A stretch of DNA of 64,000 nucleotides from Ophiura sarsii (GCA_035610835.1 CM069441.1:157510996-157574995), one strand, 5' to 3'. Shown: positions 24,439-35,834, counted from the first letter of the stretch. Program-made: numbers and translations. Notes: generated by a model from the sequence alone, not told the origin.

Positions 24439-25010
24439 CAGCGTGTCCCAAAAAAACTGGGTTCAAAAGTTTGCGAGCTTATAACTAAATAAGTACAAAT
24501 TATGGATATTTTATATTTTAGGATATAAAAGAAAATATACTTGACCTTAATTGGGTAAATTTGGAGACCAATCCAATGTAAACTTTATTAAATACAAAGA
24601 TTTGAAAAGAGCGTGGTCAGAACCCATTTGTCCCGATTTAAGGAATAAACCATCCGTGCGTTGCAGGAAACTGTGCGCTATGTGCAGCATGGGGTTTATT
24701 CTCCGAAAGAACTTAATAATAACTCGGACTATAACAAAGAACATTTGTGTTAATGTATATGACCAAGATAATTTTATTACCTGCCCAAGTCTTTTTAAAG
24801 AATGAATGCAAAGGCGAAACATTGACATTTTAATCACGCTCTATTAAAATCTTTGTATTTCTAAAAGTTTATATTGGATTCATTACAGAGTTTTACCAAT
24901 TAAGGTCATGTATATTTTGTTTAATATCCCAAAATATAAACTATCTATGTTTCCTTCTTCTTTAGTTGTAAGCTCGCAAACTTTTGAACCCAGTTTTTTG
25001 GGACACGATG
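24439..25010. mobile_element. Tc1/mariner-like MITE in a tandem repeat
   Basis: The ends CAGCGTGTCCCAAAAAAACT and AGTTTTTTGGGACACGATG are flanked by TA. Arms of at least 50 bp continue as GGGTTCAAAAGTTTGCGAGC / GCTCGCAAACTTTTGAACCC. The neighbouring tandem copies show the unfilled site TCTACATATATTACAC. Non-coding. Confidence 0.85.
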
Positions 25011-25628
25011 TATTACACAATAGGGATCATAGTCGTTTAAATTTTCACATCTCGTTAGATTCGTTAAAACTTTTTTAAAAAGTCTAGCACTTCTGTGAAT
25101 GCCTTTGACAACAATAGAAGCATGAAACGGCAACAAGACCCGTGTGTTAAACTATCAACTCTTCTAAATAGTAAATACAAATGAGTTTATGCCAGATTTG
25201 TTTCAATTTGAAATTATTCGGTTGAGACTCTAAAATGGTGTTCCATATAGATGTTGGGCTATTGTCATCGGTTGGGACGTTAGATGGGCCATTATCATCA
25301 GTTGATACTCCCAAATGGTGATCCATCTTGATGTTAGATGGGCTATTGTCATATTTAGACTTATGACACCTGTTGTCAATAACAATAAGTGATAAAGCAT
25401 TGAGTCACGTTCATCTATAGTTACAAAGAAAATTAAGCGCTATTGCAACATATTGTGCTAAATTAGTTTTGACAGCTCGAAACTCTCAAAGGAAGAATAA
25501 GTGTGAAGTCAGCAATTATATGAAAAGAAATATGATGACTGACGCAAAACCGGTATACATCAATTAAATCTAGGTCAAATTCAAGGTCAAATTATTGGAT
25601 CTAATTTAATCTAAACAGGTACACTTCC

Positions 25629-25760
25629 GATATGGACACATAATCTATACGAAGTGAGGGGTACACTTCCGATATGGACACGTAATCTATACGAAGTGAG
25701 GGGTACGCTTCCGATACGGACACATAATCTATACGAAGTGAGGGGTACACTTCATAAATC
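25629..25760. repeat. 42-bp tandem repeat, three copies
   Basis: GATATGGACACATAATCTAT…GAGGGGTACACTTCC is repeated three times with few changes. Copy 1 of the duplicated segment has a single unit, so expansion occurred after duplication. The repeated peptide on the - strand is incidental. Confidence 0.85.
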
Positions 25761-25772
25761 GTTATACTACTA

Positions 25773-26858
25773 ACAGTGCAACAGAGCATAGATTTCCAAA
25801 AGTGCATGTTATTGAAATTACGCTCTAATTCAAAAAGTAACATATGTAAGACAAGGAGACAATATCATATTATAGAATACAGCTTGGTGATTTAATGTAA
25901 TAGACAAAAAAAATGGTTTGACCTTATTTGCATATGATTAGCATATTATAAAGAAATACATTAACATTTTGCTTTTTGGAATTTCCAGCAAAAACCATAA
26001 ATGCTATTAACACCAAAGTTACAGGAAATGAAGTTCCCATCATTGCCAACAATACTGTTTGAGAAAAAGTTCCCATTTATCTTTACTTTTAACAAAACCC
26101 AAAATCTGTCCTAATTAAGCTTAATTAATGACCAAACTCGTTGAAATTATTAAGTAATACTGTGTATCCAAACCAGACTTGCATGGTATCAAATTAAAGG
26201 TAAAGATGTGCTTAAAAGAATGGTCTGAGCAGATAATTCAATATCCCTTTAGTATTTAAGATATCGTCCTCCAAACATTTAGTATATTTAAAAAGAGAAA
26301 AAAACACATGTAACCACTATTTCATACAACTGTACACAGACTTGGCAAACGTCTATTGATACTTGTGCAGCCATGCACGCAAACAATGGAAGGAATATTC
26401 AAGGACATGCCCATGCTAAAGGACCAGTGGTTTTAAATTCGCGCTACATGAAATTTGTAATGCAATTCGCTAGTGTGAAGTCATAATGTTGTATGTTACT
26501 TTCAGGTGACCATGTGCTGACATGCATGGGTGTACAAACAGGTATCGTGTTAAAGACCTGCACTAAAGTCTAGATAAAAAAGAAATGTTTAAATAGTCAA
26601 GGCCATGAAAGGAAGTAGGTAGTAGCTGGTTGGATTAGCTTGTATGGATAATCAAGTATTGGCCAATCCGAAATCAGGTTTTAATAAGAAATGTAACAAT
26701 GCTGATAATCATACAAGGACGAAAAAGTACTTCAAAACAAAGCTGTTTTAATTATATATGATACACATACTTAGGATTGAAATGTTCATTGTTGTACAAC
26801 AATCAGGAGGCACTATATTTATAATTCAATATTTGGAAATTTATGCTCTGTTGCACTG
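25773..26858. mobile_element. TIR element, TA target
   Basis: CAGTGCAACAGAGCATAGAT at the left is inverted to ATGCTCTGTTGCACTG at the right. TA lies on both sides. The other duplicated copy (near 20950) reads straight across as ATACTAGATAAACCCC, the empty site. The body is non-coding. Confidence 0.75.
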
Positions 26859-26894
26859 TAGATAAACCCACACATAATCCAGGGTATAGGCCTA

Positions 26895-27959
26895 CAGGTT
26901 GTCCCAAAATAATAAGTACCCATCGATGCCCAAAGTTAAATAATTTTTGTCATCATCAAAATCGATGGGATTAGGTCCGTTGCTTTAACATCATATTTTA
27001 CTATTTCATTAGAATTTTAGATTATATCGGATTTATCAAACTCAAGATACACCCATTATGTAAAACATGGTGAATTCACCTTTTTAACAAAGTGCTAAAA
27101 AAAATGTGTGCTATTACAGCTTGTTTGAAAGAAACTTGTGTATTCTCATAATCTCTTGTTTAGTCCCTATAATCGTGTGTGCCTTTCTGTTGTAACTGTT
27201 ATTAGTTATAGGTGTTCAAATCCTTAATAACACTTCTCCTTAGTCCAATTTAACGGGTAAAAGAAGTTTGTCAAACTTGAGTGACCCCATGCATTGTTTT
27301 ATTTGACAAGTGTTTAGGGACTTCTAAATGACTAGTGGTATTTGATAATTCACCAGTGGCTTATATTTCATTTTCTCATCGGAGAATGGATTTCGTGAGG
27401 TTAAACAATAAGGGACTATATAATTTTTAGCAAGTTTGTAGGAAATTGCATCCCCAATATGAAAAGAAAGCCTAAGCTACTATGCTAGTTACCCATGGCA
27501 ACATCTTTACCTGTTTAAATGTCCCTCAAGTTTAGCCTCAAAACTAGCTCATTATAGAAACAAAGCTTGGGGTCGCTCTTGCGTGACGATCCATTTTTAC
27601 TCTTCAAATTGAATCAAAATGACAAAGCATTAATGGTTTGAACAACAATATGATACAGCAGCAGTTTAAAATAGAAAGGAACCAAAGCTATAAGCAGACA
27701 AGAGATTGAGAGAATGTATTGGTTTCTTTCAAACAAGCTGTTTAAAAATACAAATTTTAAGGTGAAATCACCATGTCTTACATAATGGAGTGTAACTTCA
27801 TTAAAATAAGTCCGATATTCATGATCTAAAATTCTAATGAACGGGTACAGTATAGAAAGTATGATAGAAAACAACGGATCTAATCTCATTGATTTTGATG
27901 ATGAAAAAAATTATTGAACTTTGGGCATCGATGGGTACTAATCCTTTTGGGACAGCCTG
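26895..27959. mobile_element. Foldback element with ~350-bp TIRs, TA target
   Basis: The left end CAGGTTGTCCCAAAATAATA and the right end …CCTTTTGGGACAGCCTG are flanked by TA. Complementarity runs through TACCCATCGATGCCCAAAGT and ATGTAAAACATGGTGA to the region around AGCTTGTTTGAAAGAAAC. Copy 1 (near 20982) shows the empty site. A second, interrupted copy is at 41766. Confidence 0.85.
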
Positions 27960-28730
27960 TATATCACTGTACAGCGCAGTTGATTCCTATCAAACTACAC
28001 TCTCAGAATATGTATTACATGTTGATTAAAAAGTATACTACATCGGTTAAAAAATTAACCTTTGGTTAAAAATTACTTGTAATACTGCGTTGGTTAAAGA
28101 GAAAAAATCGAATTCATTTTTGGTTTATTCAACGTTGGTTTAGGCATCATAATTTTAACCAACAATAGGTCAAAACAAGATTCCCGCCGAAGAATTTCAA
28201 TGGCGGGAAAATTTGTTGTGCAAATTATCAAATTGTTGGTTAAATTTTAATCAACATTGATTAAATTTGAATAAATGTGTTGGTGAAAAATCACTATTAC
28301 ACAACGTTGGTTAAAAATGTGGTGTGTTGCTGCGACATCAAAAAGAGGCTGACCATTCTCTCACTTTTCGACAAAATGGCAGACAGGATTGATTTCTTAA
28401 TTAACACTGCAATTTAATAATTATGTAACTGTCTGAGCTAGACTGTACAATATTATGGCATTTGTCTATCAAGAAAGGCAGATATAGGAAACTATTTTAC
28501 CTTCACTAACTACATCACTATGCATGACGGAGCCTACCATAGACCTCCAACATCATATCATATATGTAGCTTGTATAGGGCAAACAAATTTCAAGTCATG
28601 TTAGCTTGAATATAGAAGGTGCCTCAACCATTTCATCAACTGTTACATGTTAATTGATTGTTATAGATGCTATGTGAACCAAAATATGATGAATTTGATG
28701 TCAATATGTTGAAATATACTGATGAACATT

Positions 28731-29165
28731 TGTGACGTGTTCTACCAAAACCAGACACAATTGGGCAAGATATCAAAATTGAGTTAGTAATTGAATATTA
28801 AACTAGATATCTTCAGCGTTACAGTGGTACCTCTCTTTTTTTAATTGGACTTCCCGAAGTGGAGTTACATCATTTTCAAGTTCGTCTTTTACGGTCTTTA
28901 TGAAAACTCCAAACTGAGATATCGCCCTTTAAAATTACTAAAACTAGGCTTTTTACTAGAACTAGGCTTTTTTAAATCACTGAAACATACATTTAGGATG
29001 ATTTTTTTAATCTGAATCTTTCACAATATTGTTATAAACACTCTGAAGATAAATTATTTACCAGAAACTCAAATTCTCCAAAAATCATTTCCAATTATGT
29101 TTTGGGCTATTTCTCAGTTTGGAGCTCTGACCAATTCCGTCTGGTTTTAGTAGAACACGTCACAT
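28731..29165. mobile_element. MITE nested in the TTAACC element
   Basis: TGTGACGTGTTCTACCAAAA at the left is inverted to TAGTAGAACACGTCACA at the right. The arms extend inward in part (CTCCAAACTGAGATATC / CTCAGTTTGGAG). The sister copy near 31283 reads across without it (GATGAATCTACGATGCC). Confidence 0.7.
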
Positions 29166-29379
29166 TTACGATCGATGCCCCTGGTCAATACAATAATAGT
29201 ATATCCAAAGCTCAGACAGTTACATAATTATTAAATTACAGTATTAAGAAATCAATCCTGTACCTTGAAACACTTGGTGCGCAATTCAACAACTCCGTCG
29301 TCTGCCATGATGTCGCAGCAACACTTCATAGCCATACAATAATAGAGCTTCTGCCCAATGCATATTATAAAAAGAGTTT

Positions 29380-29740
29380 TAACCAACCTTGTTAAATATG
29401 AAGCAGATTTAACCAACAAATGGTTAGGTTTTAACCAACCCATGTTATAAATCAAGCAGGATTAACCAACAAATGGTTAAGTTTAGCAGAATTAACCAAC
29501 AAATGATTAAAAGTTTTAACCAACCACATGTTAAAGTTTAGCGAAAAAAATAAAAGTTTAACCAACATTTTTTAACCAACCACTGTTAATTAAAGCATAT
29601 TAACCAACAAATGATTAAAAATTGTAACCAATCACAGGTTAAGTTTAACCAACAGCTCTTGGTTACGGTTTTAACTAACCAATTGTGTTGTTCACCTGGT
29701 AATATCCTGTTGGTTACAATTTTAACCAACATGGTTAAAG
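29380..29740. repeat. TTAACCAAC/GGTTAA palindromic array
   Basis: About ten irregular units of the form TTAACCAACAAATGGTTAA, several of them palindromic, spaced 25-60 bases. A reverse-complement block of the same kind is at 30965-31170. Confidence 0.7.
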
Positions 29741-29881
29741 ATTTTAACCTTTGTTCTGAAACAAAAATATCATTATATATTAAGACCATATTGCTGGTGA
29801 ATTATCTCATTATTCCTGGCTGTTGGGCATAGTTAAACAAATTCGATGAAACTTGGGTGTTCGGATGAATTTACCGTCACG

Positions 29882-30170
29882 TAATATTACATATCATTAC
29901 ATACATGAGTATTCGGTACAAGCCGTAATATTTGATGAAAACCTTGTGTTCAGATGAATTAAGTAGCATATAACATCAACATTGCATCACATCACATTGC
30001 ATTTAAATTTAAAAGTCAGTTATTTTGAAGATTGTCACAGCCTTCACCACCCCCCCCCCCCCCCCTCCCCCCTCCCACCACAGCCCAACTCACCACATGC
30101 TAAAATAAAACGTTTCCAGTGAAACACAGGACGCGCAGATTCACCTTTGAAGGTCTTCTAAACTAAACAT
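29882..30170. other. Unassigned stretch with a C run
   Basis: Includes a C run near 30050 and no gene. Confidence 0.4.
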
Positions 30171-30358
30171 GCTACACTCTCAGAACAGGCATTAAAAAAC
30201 GTGTATTAAAAGAATGTTGATTAAAAAGTATACTACATTGGTTAAATATTAAGCGTTGGTTAAAAATTACTTTTAATACTGCGTTGGTTAAAGAGTAAAA
30301 ATATAATTCATTTTTGGTTTATTCAACGTTGGTTAAGGCATCATAATTTTAACCAACA

Positions 30359-30463
30359 ATAAGTAAAGTAAAGAGTAAAGACTCGCGCCGAGCTTCTTAA
30401 GCTCGCGCGCGGAGTGCCCATCTCTCTTTCATTAGCGTTTGGGCCAGACTCCCCCATGTAATA
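30359..30463. repeat. ~105-bp insertion relative to the sister copy
   Basis: The first copy reads ACCAACAATAGGTCAAAAC without a break. Here AGTAAAGTAAAGAGTAAAG, then a GC-rich segment (CTCGCGCCGAGC…GCTCGCGCGCGG), lie between ACAATA and ATAGGTC. It is probably a retroposon fragment of unknown family. Confidence 0.6.
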
Positions 30464-30654
30464 GGTCAAAACAAGATTCCCGCCAAAGAATTTCAATGGC
30501 GGGAAAAATATTTTATGCATATTATCAAATTGTTGGTTACATTTTAATCAACATGTGTTGGTGAAAAATCTTTATTGCACAACGTTGGGTAATATTGTGG
30601 TGTGTTGCTGCGACATCAAAACGAGGCTGGTCCGTTCTCTCTCTTTTTGACAAA

Positions 30655-30724
30655 ATGGCAGACGACCAAGTGATTGCAATGCTCCGGTTGTGGGGTTTGC
30701 AGACGCATATAGAAGGGTTTCAAG
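30655..30724 (+). pseudogene. First-exon fragment inside the TTAACC element (SAM-like?)
   Basis: After AAAATGG, an open frame of 23 codons starts MADDQVIAMLRLWGLQTHIE and ends at CAAG/GTACAA, a weak splice donor, in phase 1. The pattern LxxWGLxxxIxxF resembles the first helix of SAM domains (inference). Three shortened versions occupy the equivalent places in the other arms (28374 +, 29252-29300 -, ~31410 -), each joining ATGG(C/T)(A)GAC to a TTTCAAG/GTACAG-like end or losing it. No downstream exon was found, so the exon is an orphan within mobile DNA: either a captured gene start or the first exon of the element's own gene. Confidence 0.4.
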
Positions 30725-31650
30725 GTACAATATTGATTTCTTAATACTGCAATTTAATAATTATGTAACTGTATGAGCTTAACTGTACAATATTATGGTA
30801 TTTGTCTATCAAGAAAGGCAGATTTAGGACACTATTTTACCTTCACTTACTACAACATGCATGTATGGTTAAGCTTAGCTTGAGCCTACCATAGACTTCC
30901 TACATCGTATTTTCACTGTAGCGTGTATAAGGGCAAACACATTTCAAGTCATGTTTTCTAGAATTTCATGTTGGTTAAACTTTAACCTGTGGTTGGTTAC
31001 AATTTTTTATTAATTTGTTAATTTGTTAATATGTTTTAACAGTGGTTGGTTAAAAAATGTTAGTTAAACTTCTTTTTTTTGGTGCTAAACTTTAACATTT
31101 GGTTGGTTAAAACTTTCAACCATTTGTTTGTTAATTCTGCTAAACTTAACCATTTGTTGCTTGATATATAACATGGATATATAGAACGTGCCTCAACCAT
31201 TTCATCAACTGCTACATGTTAATTTATTGTTATAGATCCTATGTGAACCAAATATGATTAATTTTGAAAATGTTGAAAAATAGTGATGAATCTACGATGC
31301 CTCTGGTCAATACAATAATAGTAGACTTCATCATCAAAGGCTCAGACAGTTACATATTATTAAATTACAGTATTAAAAATCTATCCTGTACCTTGAAACA
31401 CTCCGTCGTCTACCATGATGTCGCAGCAATAGTTTGATTTCGTAATACGAAATAAAGCCAAATTCACTGGAAGAAAAAAAAATATTTGTTTTCCTTTTTT
31501 TTTTAAATCAACTAATCAACTAAAAAAATCAAAAAATTGTGTTTAACTCACGTACGATTATACTATTTCGGGTAGGGCAGACCCCTTGATTACCAGGGCA
31601 TGCATATGAATATCACGTTAATGTTAGTAAGTCATTACAGCTTGTCAATT

Positions 31651-32623
31651 GCTATAAGAAGAAAAATTGAGGAGATAAAGAACAACAATCTAAAAGCAGC
31701 CCTTGTTTTCATTGCCTTCCAGAAAGCATTTGATACCATCCTCCGAGGAGAAATGCTGGACATTCTACAAGCTTATGGAGTCCCAGAGAAGCTAGTGTCT
31801 GCCATAGGGCTAATGTTCCGAAATATTACTGCTCATTTTACATCACTGCAAGGTGTTACACAAGATTTCAACATCCAGCTAGGGGTTCTACAAGGTGATA
31901 CACTGGCACCATTCGTATTCATCACTGTGCTTGACCACGTCCTGAGAAAAGCTTTAAACGGCAATGAAGAGCTTTTGCGGATGACATTGCCCTACTAGCA
32001 AACAACCTCAAAGATGCAGACAAACTACTACACCTTGTGGAAGCTGCTGCGCTCACGAGCTAGGTGCTTGGATGGCTAGTAGTGAAAAGGACTATAACAT
32101 CAGAAAGGCACAAGCTTGGAAAGCATGTAATAAATTGAGTAATATCTGGAAAAGTAAACTTCCAAGGGACATGAAGCTGAAGCTATTTACAACGACAGTG
32201 GAACCAGTCCTGATATATGGAGCAGAATCCTGGTCAATCACTTCCAAAACAGAGAAGGCCTTAGATGGCTGCTACACTCGTCTCCTAAGAAAGGCGCTAA
32301 ATATTTCATGGCAATCGCATACTACCAATAAAGATTTGTATGGAAAACTATTGCTGATCTCTGTGATGCTACAGTCGAGGAGACTAAAACTTGTCGGTCA
32401 CGGTTTTCGGAGTAATGACGAAGCAGCAGCCAAAGTTCTCTTGTGGCAACCCAAACATGGAAGAAGATCCAGGGGACAACCCAGAAAAGACTACTAAATC
32501 AGGAATATTACAGAGGACAACGGCTTAAGTGGACAAGGATCTGAAAAATGGCATGAATGATAGAGCAGTGTGGAAGGCCATCACAAAAGTATGATCTTTT
32601 GGGTCGCCATAAGCAAGTAAGCA
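31651..32623 (+). pseudogene. 5'-truncated LINE: reverse transcriptase remnant
   Basis: The frame beginning RKIEEIKNNNLKAALVF is the middle of a non-LTR reverse transcriptase: KAFDTI motif, LQGDTLAPF motif, then the catalytic (F)ADD sequence displaced into another frame at 31977. About 100 residues are missing after ALLANNLKDADKLLHLV. The frame restarts with LGAWMASSEKDYNIRKA and ends in the conserved C-terminal region (GAESWSITSKTEKALDGCY, LVGHGFRS, RRSRGQPRKDY). AGCTTGTCAATT occurs at 31639-31650 and 32624-32635, a 12-bp target duplication. The 3' end is AAGCAAGTAAGCAAG. The LINE clade is not certain. Confidence 0.8.
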
Positions 32624-32734
32624 AGCTTGTCAATTAGTCTGCCGTTATTGGCCCTATTTTAACATACGCATGTGACCTATCATGTATGCCCTTGAAGGAC
32701 ATGAATTTACACGTAGTTCTTCCCTTCAGTGGGG

Positions 32735-33107
32735 GGAGCGTGTTGGCGCAGCGGTTGTTCCCTCGCCTTGCACCAATGAAATCCGGGTTCAATTCTGTGC
32801 ACGACCGGGCTCTACTCGTATGTGCATTTGGTTTATCACGATCAATGCACGCTCTCGCAGGTTTTCTCCGGGGTCTCCGGTTTCCTCCTGCTTTCAAAAT
32901 CTGTGATCAGTTGCTTCGGTTATCAAAAACGTCCTTGACCCAATGGTATTTGGGGAGCTGCGTTAAAAATGGTGGATGTTACATGTGCGGATAGGTTTGC
33001 GCTAGGATTTGGCATCACCATAGTTGATGCGACCTGATTCTGAAGATTTACCAGAAGCACAATTACAGCGCTTTGAGCCATTTGGAAAAGGCGCTATATA
33101 AATACTG

Positions 33108-33137
<30 letters not shown>
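32735..33137 (+). mobile_element. tRNA-derived SINE with (ATT)n tail
   Basis: The head has an A box (TTGGCGCAGCGGTTG) and B box (GGGTTCAATTC). The body includes GGTTTTCTCCGGGGTCTCCG and ends with GCGCTTTGAGCCATTTGG, GGCGCTATATAAATACTG and about nine ATT units. The GCGCTATATAAAT ending is a conserved 3' domain of several animal SINE/LINE pairs. It starts about 110 bases after the LINE. Confidence 0.8.
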
Positions 33138-33140
<3 letters not shown>

Positions 33141-33406
33141 TAAATTGGTACTGTAAACCGAAGGTGAAGATACAAATAAAACTTCGAATGCACAAATTCT
33201 AGATACGGAATGTGAGGTTTATTTTATTAGATCATATTTGTAGTCACGTCGTGAATCATAACTACTGGAGAACATCGTCAGGGCGTCACCGTTAGTCAGA
33301 GAATCAAGAGTCAAGAAGAGAGCGTCAGTGGGCTCGCTTGTGAATCCTCGTGAATTCCATTTCTCATGTTTTTGAGCGTATCGGCTGATTGCGCCAATAG
33401 AGCTTA

Positions 33407-33805
33407 GGGTCCATATCCAAACTCTCAGTGCTTTTAAAGCATTTTTCTAGCGATTTAAAAGCGCTTTTCCAACGGTATTTCGTTCTATTGTTAAAAGCAT
33501 CGGAAAAAGATCGGTGATTAACTAGAAACCTCTCTACTTATCTGGCGTTAACAATAAAACTATTGTAGTACTCTCGATGGCTGCATTAGTGAAGCAGACA
33601 GATCAAAGGCGCAAGGAAGGTTGTGTTATATTCTTTAAGAAATACTATAGTTCTATTGTTAACGCCAGATAAGTAGAGAGGTTTCTATAGTTAATCACCG
33701 ATCTTTTTCCGATGCTTTTAACAATAGAACGAAATACCGTTGGAAAAGCGCTTTTAAATCGCTAGAAAAATGCTTTAAAAGCACTGAGAGTTTGGATATG
33801 GACCC
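33407..33805. mobile_element. PIF/Harbinger-like MITE with TTA duplication
   Basis: The ends GGGTCCATATCCAAACTCTC and GAGAGTTTGGATATGGACCC are perfectly inverted. The arms are ~150 bp and nearly identical, through GATTTAAAAGCGCTTTTCCA and GATAAGTAGAGAGGTTTCTA. TTA lies on both sides (33404-33406, 33806-33808), the 3-bp TWA duplication of PIF/Harbinger elements. High arm identity suggests recent insertion. Confidence 0.8.
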
Positions 33806-33808
33806 TTA

Positions 33809-35832
33809 TCCGTGTTGCCATGCGCAACGGGCTACAAAGTGAAATCGCACTGTGATAAAAGCTTGCGCGTTATCTAAAAAATAACAACAATTAATTAGAT
33901 TTATGTAAATGTAATTGTGTTACCCGTAGTGAAACACGTGCAATTGATTCGTTCATTATTCCTGTGTTTGTAATAAAACACAAAGCACAATACTGTGGTT
34001 GGTTTCTAGCTCTTAAAGGCGAGCTACCACTCTGAGTTTCTAGCCACCTCCAGTTCTCTTGGGAATTTGACAAGGTTACAATTTCTCCATGTTAACTCTG
34101 TACAGTCTATCATCAAGTGAACAGGTGTATGATCAGTTCGTCTGTGGTGAACTACTAAAGTGGTAGGCCAGCTTTAAGGTGCGTGTGTACATCGTGTCAC
34201 AATTTATCCTTGAAAACTACTGAAGGTTATTTCCTTAATAGTTCAATATATTCAAGTCAAAGCATAACGTTGTGACAAGCGGTGTCTAAACATGCTAAAT
34301 AAAGCCTTGAAATGTCATCATCCAGTTATTTGTTTTGATCTTTCATAAGGAAAGGGTAATCCCCGGGGCCCCATTGTGAATCCTACAGTCACGGATCAGG
34401 ATATTGAAACATTGGGTTTAAAAATATAAAACTTATGATTGTAAACATCTGACAGTACGTCTTTCTTTTTGCTATTTCTGGATACATTTGACTATATTAT
34501 CTTCTACCTACTTCTACCCAACCGTATTTGCTTTGTTTTAGATTTTCATAACCTTTAATCATGATAGTTAATAACCTGTTATTAAATTGCGAGGCGAAAA
34601 TTACTGTTATGTGTAAATTAATTAGATAATGGATTATGTCATGACGGTAATGACCCTGGTAATGACCATTAATTGATGTGTCTCCTAATTAAGTACGTGG
34701 TGATCGAGGTCTAGTGATACTACTGTAGTTTGAGTTTAATATAGAGCTCTCTTCGTAAATGTATTATATACTAAAAGTGGGTTGTCTTTCCGTTTAATGT
34801 ACCAAAATAAACTTCGTAACACGTTGCCGGTGCCTTACACGGGGCATTATTAAGTCACGTGTCACTTAATTGGAGATTGTCTTCATTGTTTCATTATGTA
34901 ATAAATCTACTTGATTATTATACTGGCTATCGTGTAATTATGTTGTTTATCGTTTTAAAGTGTAAACTTCAAAAACTGATGCAGTTCAATCGTTTAAGTA
35001 AAAAAGGTTAAAAAACCCAAGCACTACAACAAACTAACAAACAAACAAACAAACAAATATCGGTCAAAGAAGAAATTAACAGCATTGCAATAACACAGGT
35101 ATTTTTTTTAAAAACTATGAAGTTCATGTTTAGATAATTAGTATGCTGTACGATGAAATATTTAGGCTTTTTGGCAAGACCAATATTAGGTAGATGCTGA
35201 CAGTTTGGTCCGATGATTATTGGTCCGATTGTGGATTTGTTATGTGAAATAGGCAGGGGTGTCTCCAGATCCTTGAATGGGGGGGGGGGGGGGTGTAGAG
35301 GTCTCGATTGCCGACAAGCACCCTAAATATATTAAAATTTAATTTTGTTAGCAGGATCAAAAGATTTCGCACGGTCACAAATAATCGCACGGACACAAAT
35401 AATCGCACAGTAATAAAATCGCCAAGTCAAAACAACAGCACAGTCAACAACACATGGACAATCCTGGACAATCCGCGGCCCCCCTCCGGCCCCCTACCTC
35501 GGGCCCTACCTTTGGCGCACACGCTACAGCAAGCGCACCTCACCGACATTTTTTTCAGAATTGTTATGGTCAAAATCGCAAATGTACCGATGAAACCATG
35601 TTGTGCCGACAGATTTGAAGAATGGGGCAGATTTTGCCAACAGATTTGATTGGGGACGCCCTTGGAAATAGGAACAAGATCCGACTATCTGTTATATAAG
35701 GCTCAACATTAGAGAAATTAGGGCACTTGTGTTTTGGCTCGAGAAGACTTTAAAAGAATTAGGGTTAGGGTTGAACCTGAAAACGGCTTGATGGAAAAAA
35801 ATCAAAATCGGCAAGTTAGTTTATCTTGTCAA
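33809..35832. other. Unassigned stretch
   Basis: No gene recognised. It contains an (ACAA)n-like microsatellite near 35030-35057 and a 14-base G run near 35279. Confidence 0.45.
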
Positions 35833-35834
35833 TA

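Larger units (their letters stand above)
28006..29758. mobile_element. Large TTAACC-rich inverted-repeat element with exon remnants in its arms
   Basis: The ends share TCAGAA/TTCTGA. Inside, GTGTTGCTGCGACATCA (28323) recurs inverted at 29308, each followed by ATGGCAGAC on its own strand and then by a matching intron-like sequence (GATTTCTTAAT…ATTATGTAACTGTCTGAGC). The outer arms are rich in TTAACCAAC and GGTTGGTTAA. The - strand arm keeps an ATG frame starting MADDGVVELRTKCFK before a GTACAG donor-like site; the + arm has lost most of it. A MITE (28731-29165) sits in the middle. The family is not recognised. Confidence 0.6.
24160..29880. repeat. Duplicated segment, copy 2, expanded by nested insertions
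   Basis: Homologous to 19110-21102, but stretched from roughly 1 kb to 5.7 kb by insertions at 24439, 25773, 26895 and about 28006. Between them the segment can be followed in order: GACACCTGTTGT, TCTCAAAGGAAGAATAAGTG, GATAAACCCACACATAATCC, GCGCAGTTGATTCCTATCAA and GATGAAACTTGGGTGTTCGG at 29848. Confidence 0.7.
30171..31440. mobile_element. Second copy of the TTAACC element, rearranged
   Basis: Parallel to 28006-29320: CTACACTCTCAGAA, TTGATTAAAAAGTATACTAC, GATTCCCGCCAAAGAATTTC and GTGTTGCTGCGACATCA occur in the same order. It ends with the inverted arm (ATGATGTCGCAGCAATAG) near 31420. It has a ~105-bp insertion at 30359 and an inverted TTAACC block at 30965-31170 that the first copy lacks at those points. 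Confidence 0.6.

Noticed and set aside
25601..25843. Repeated peptide SEVYPSLRIDYVS on the - strand
   Set aside because: Comes from a 42-bp tandem repeat that is multiple of three; the sister segment has one unit and no frame.
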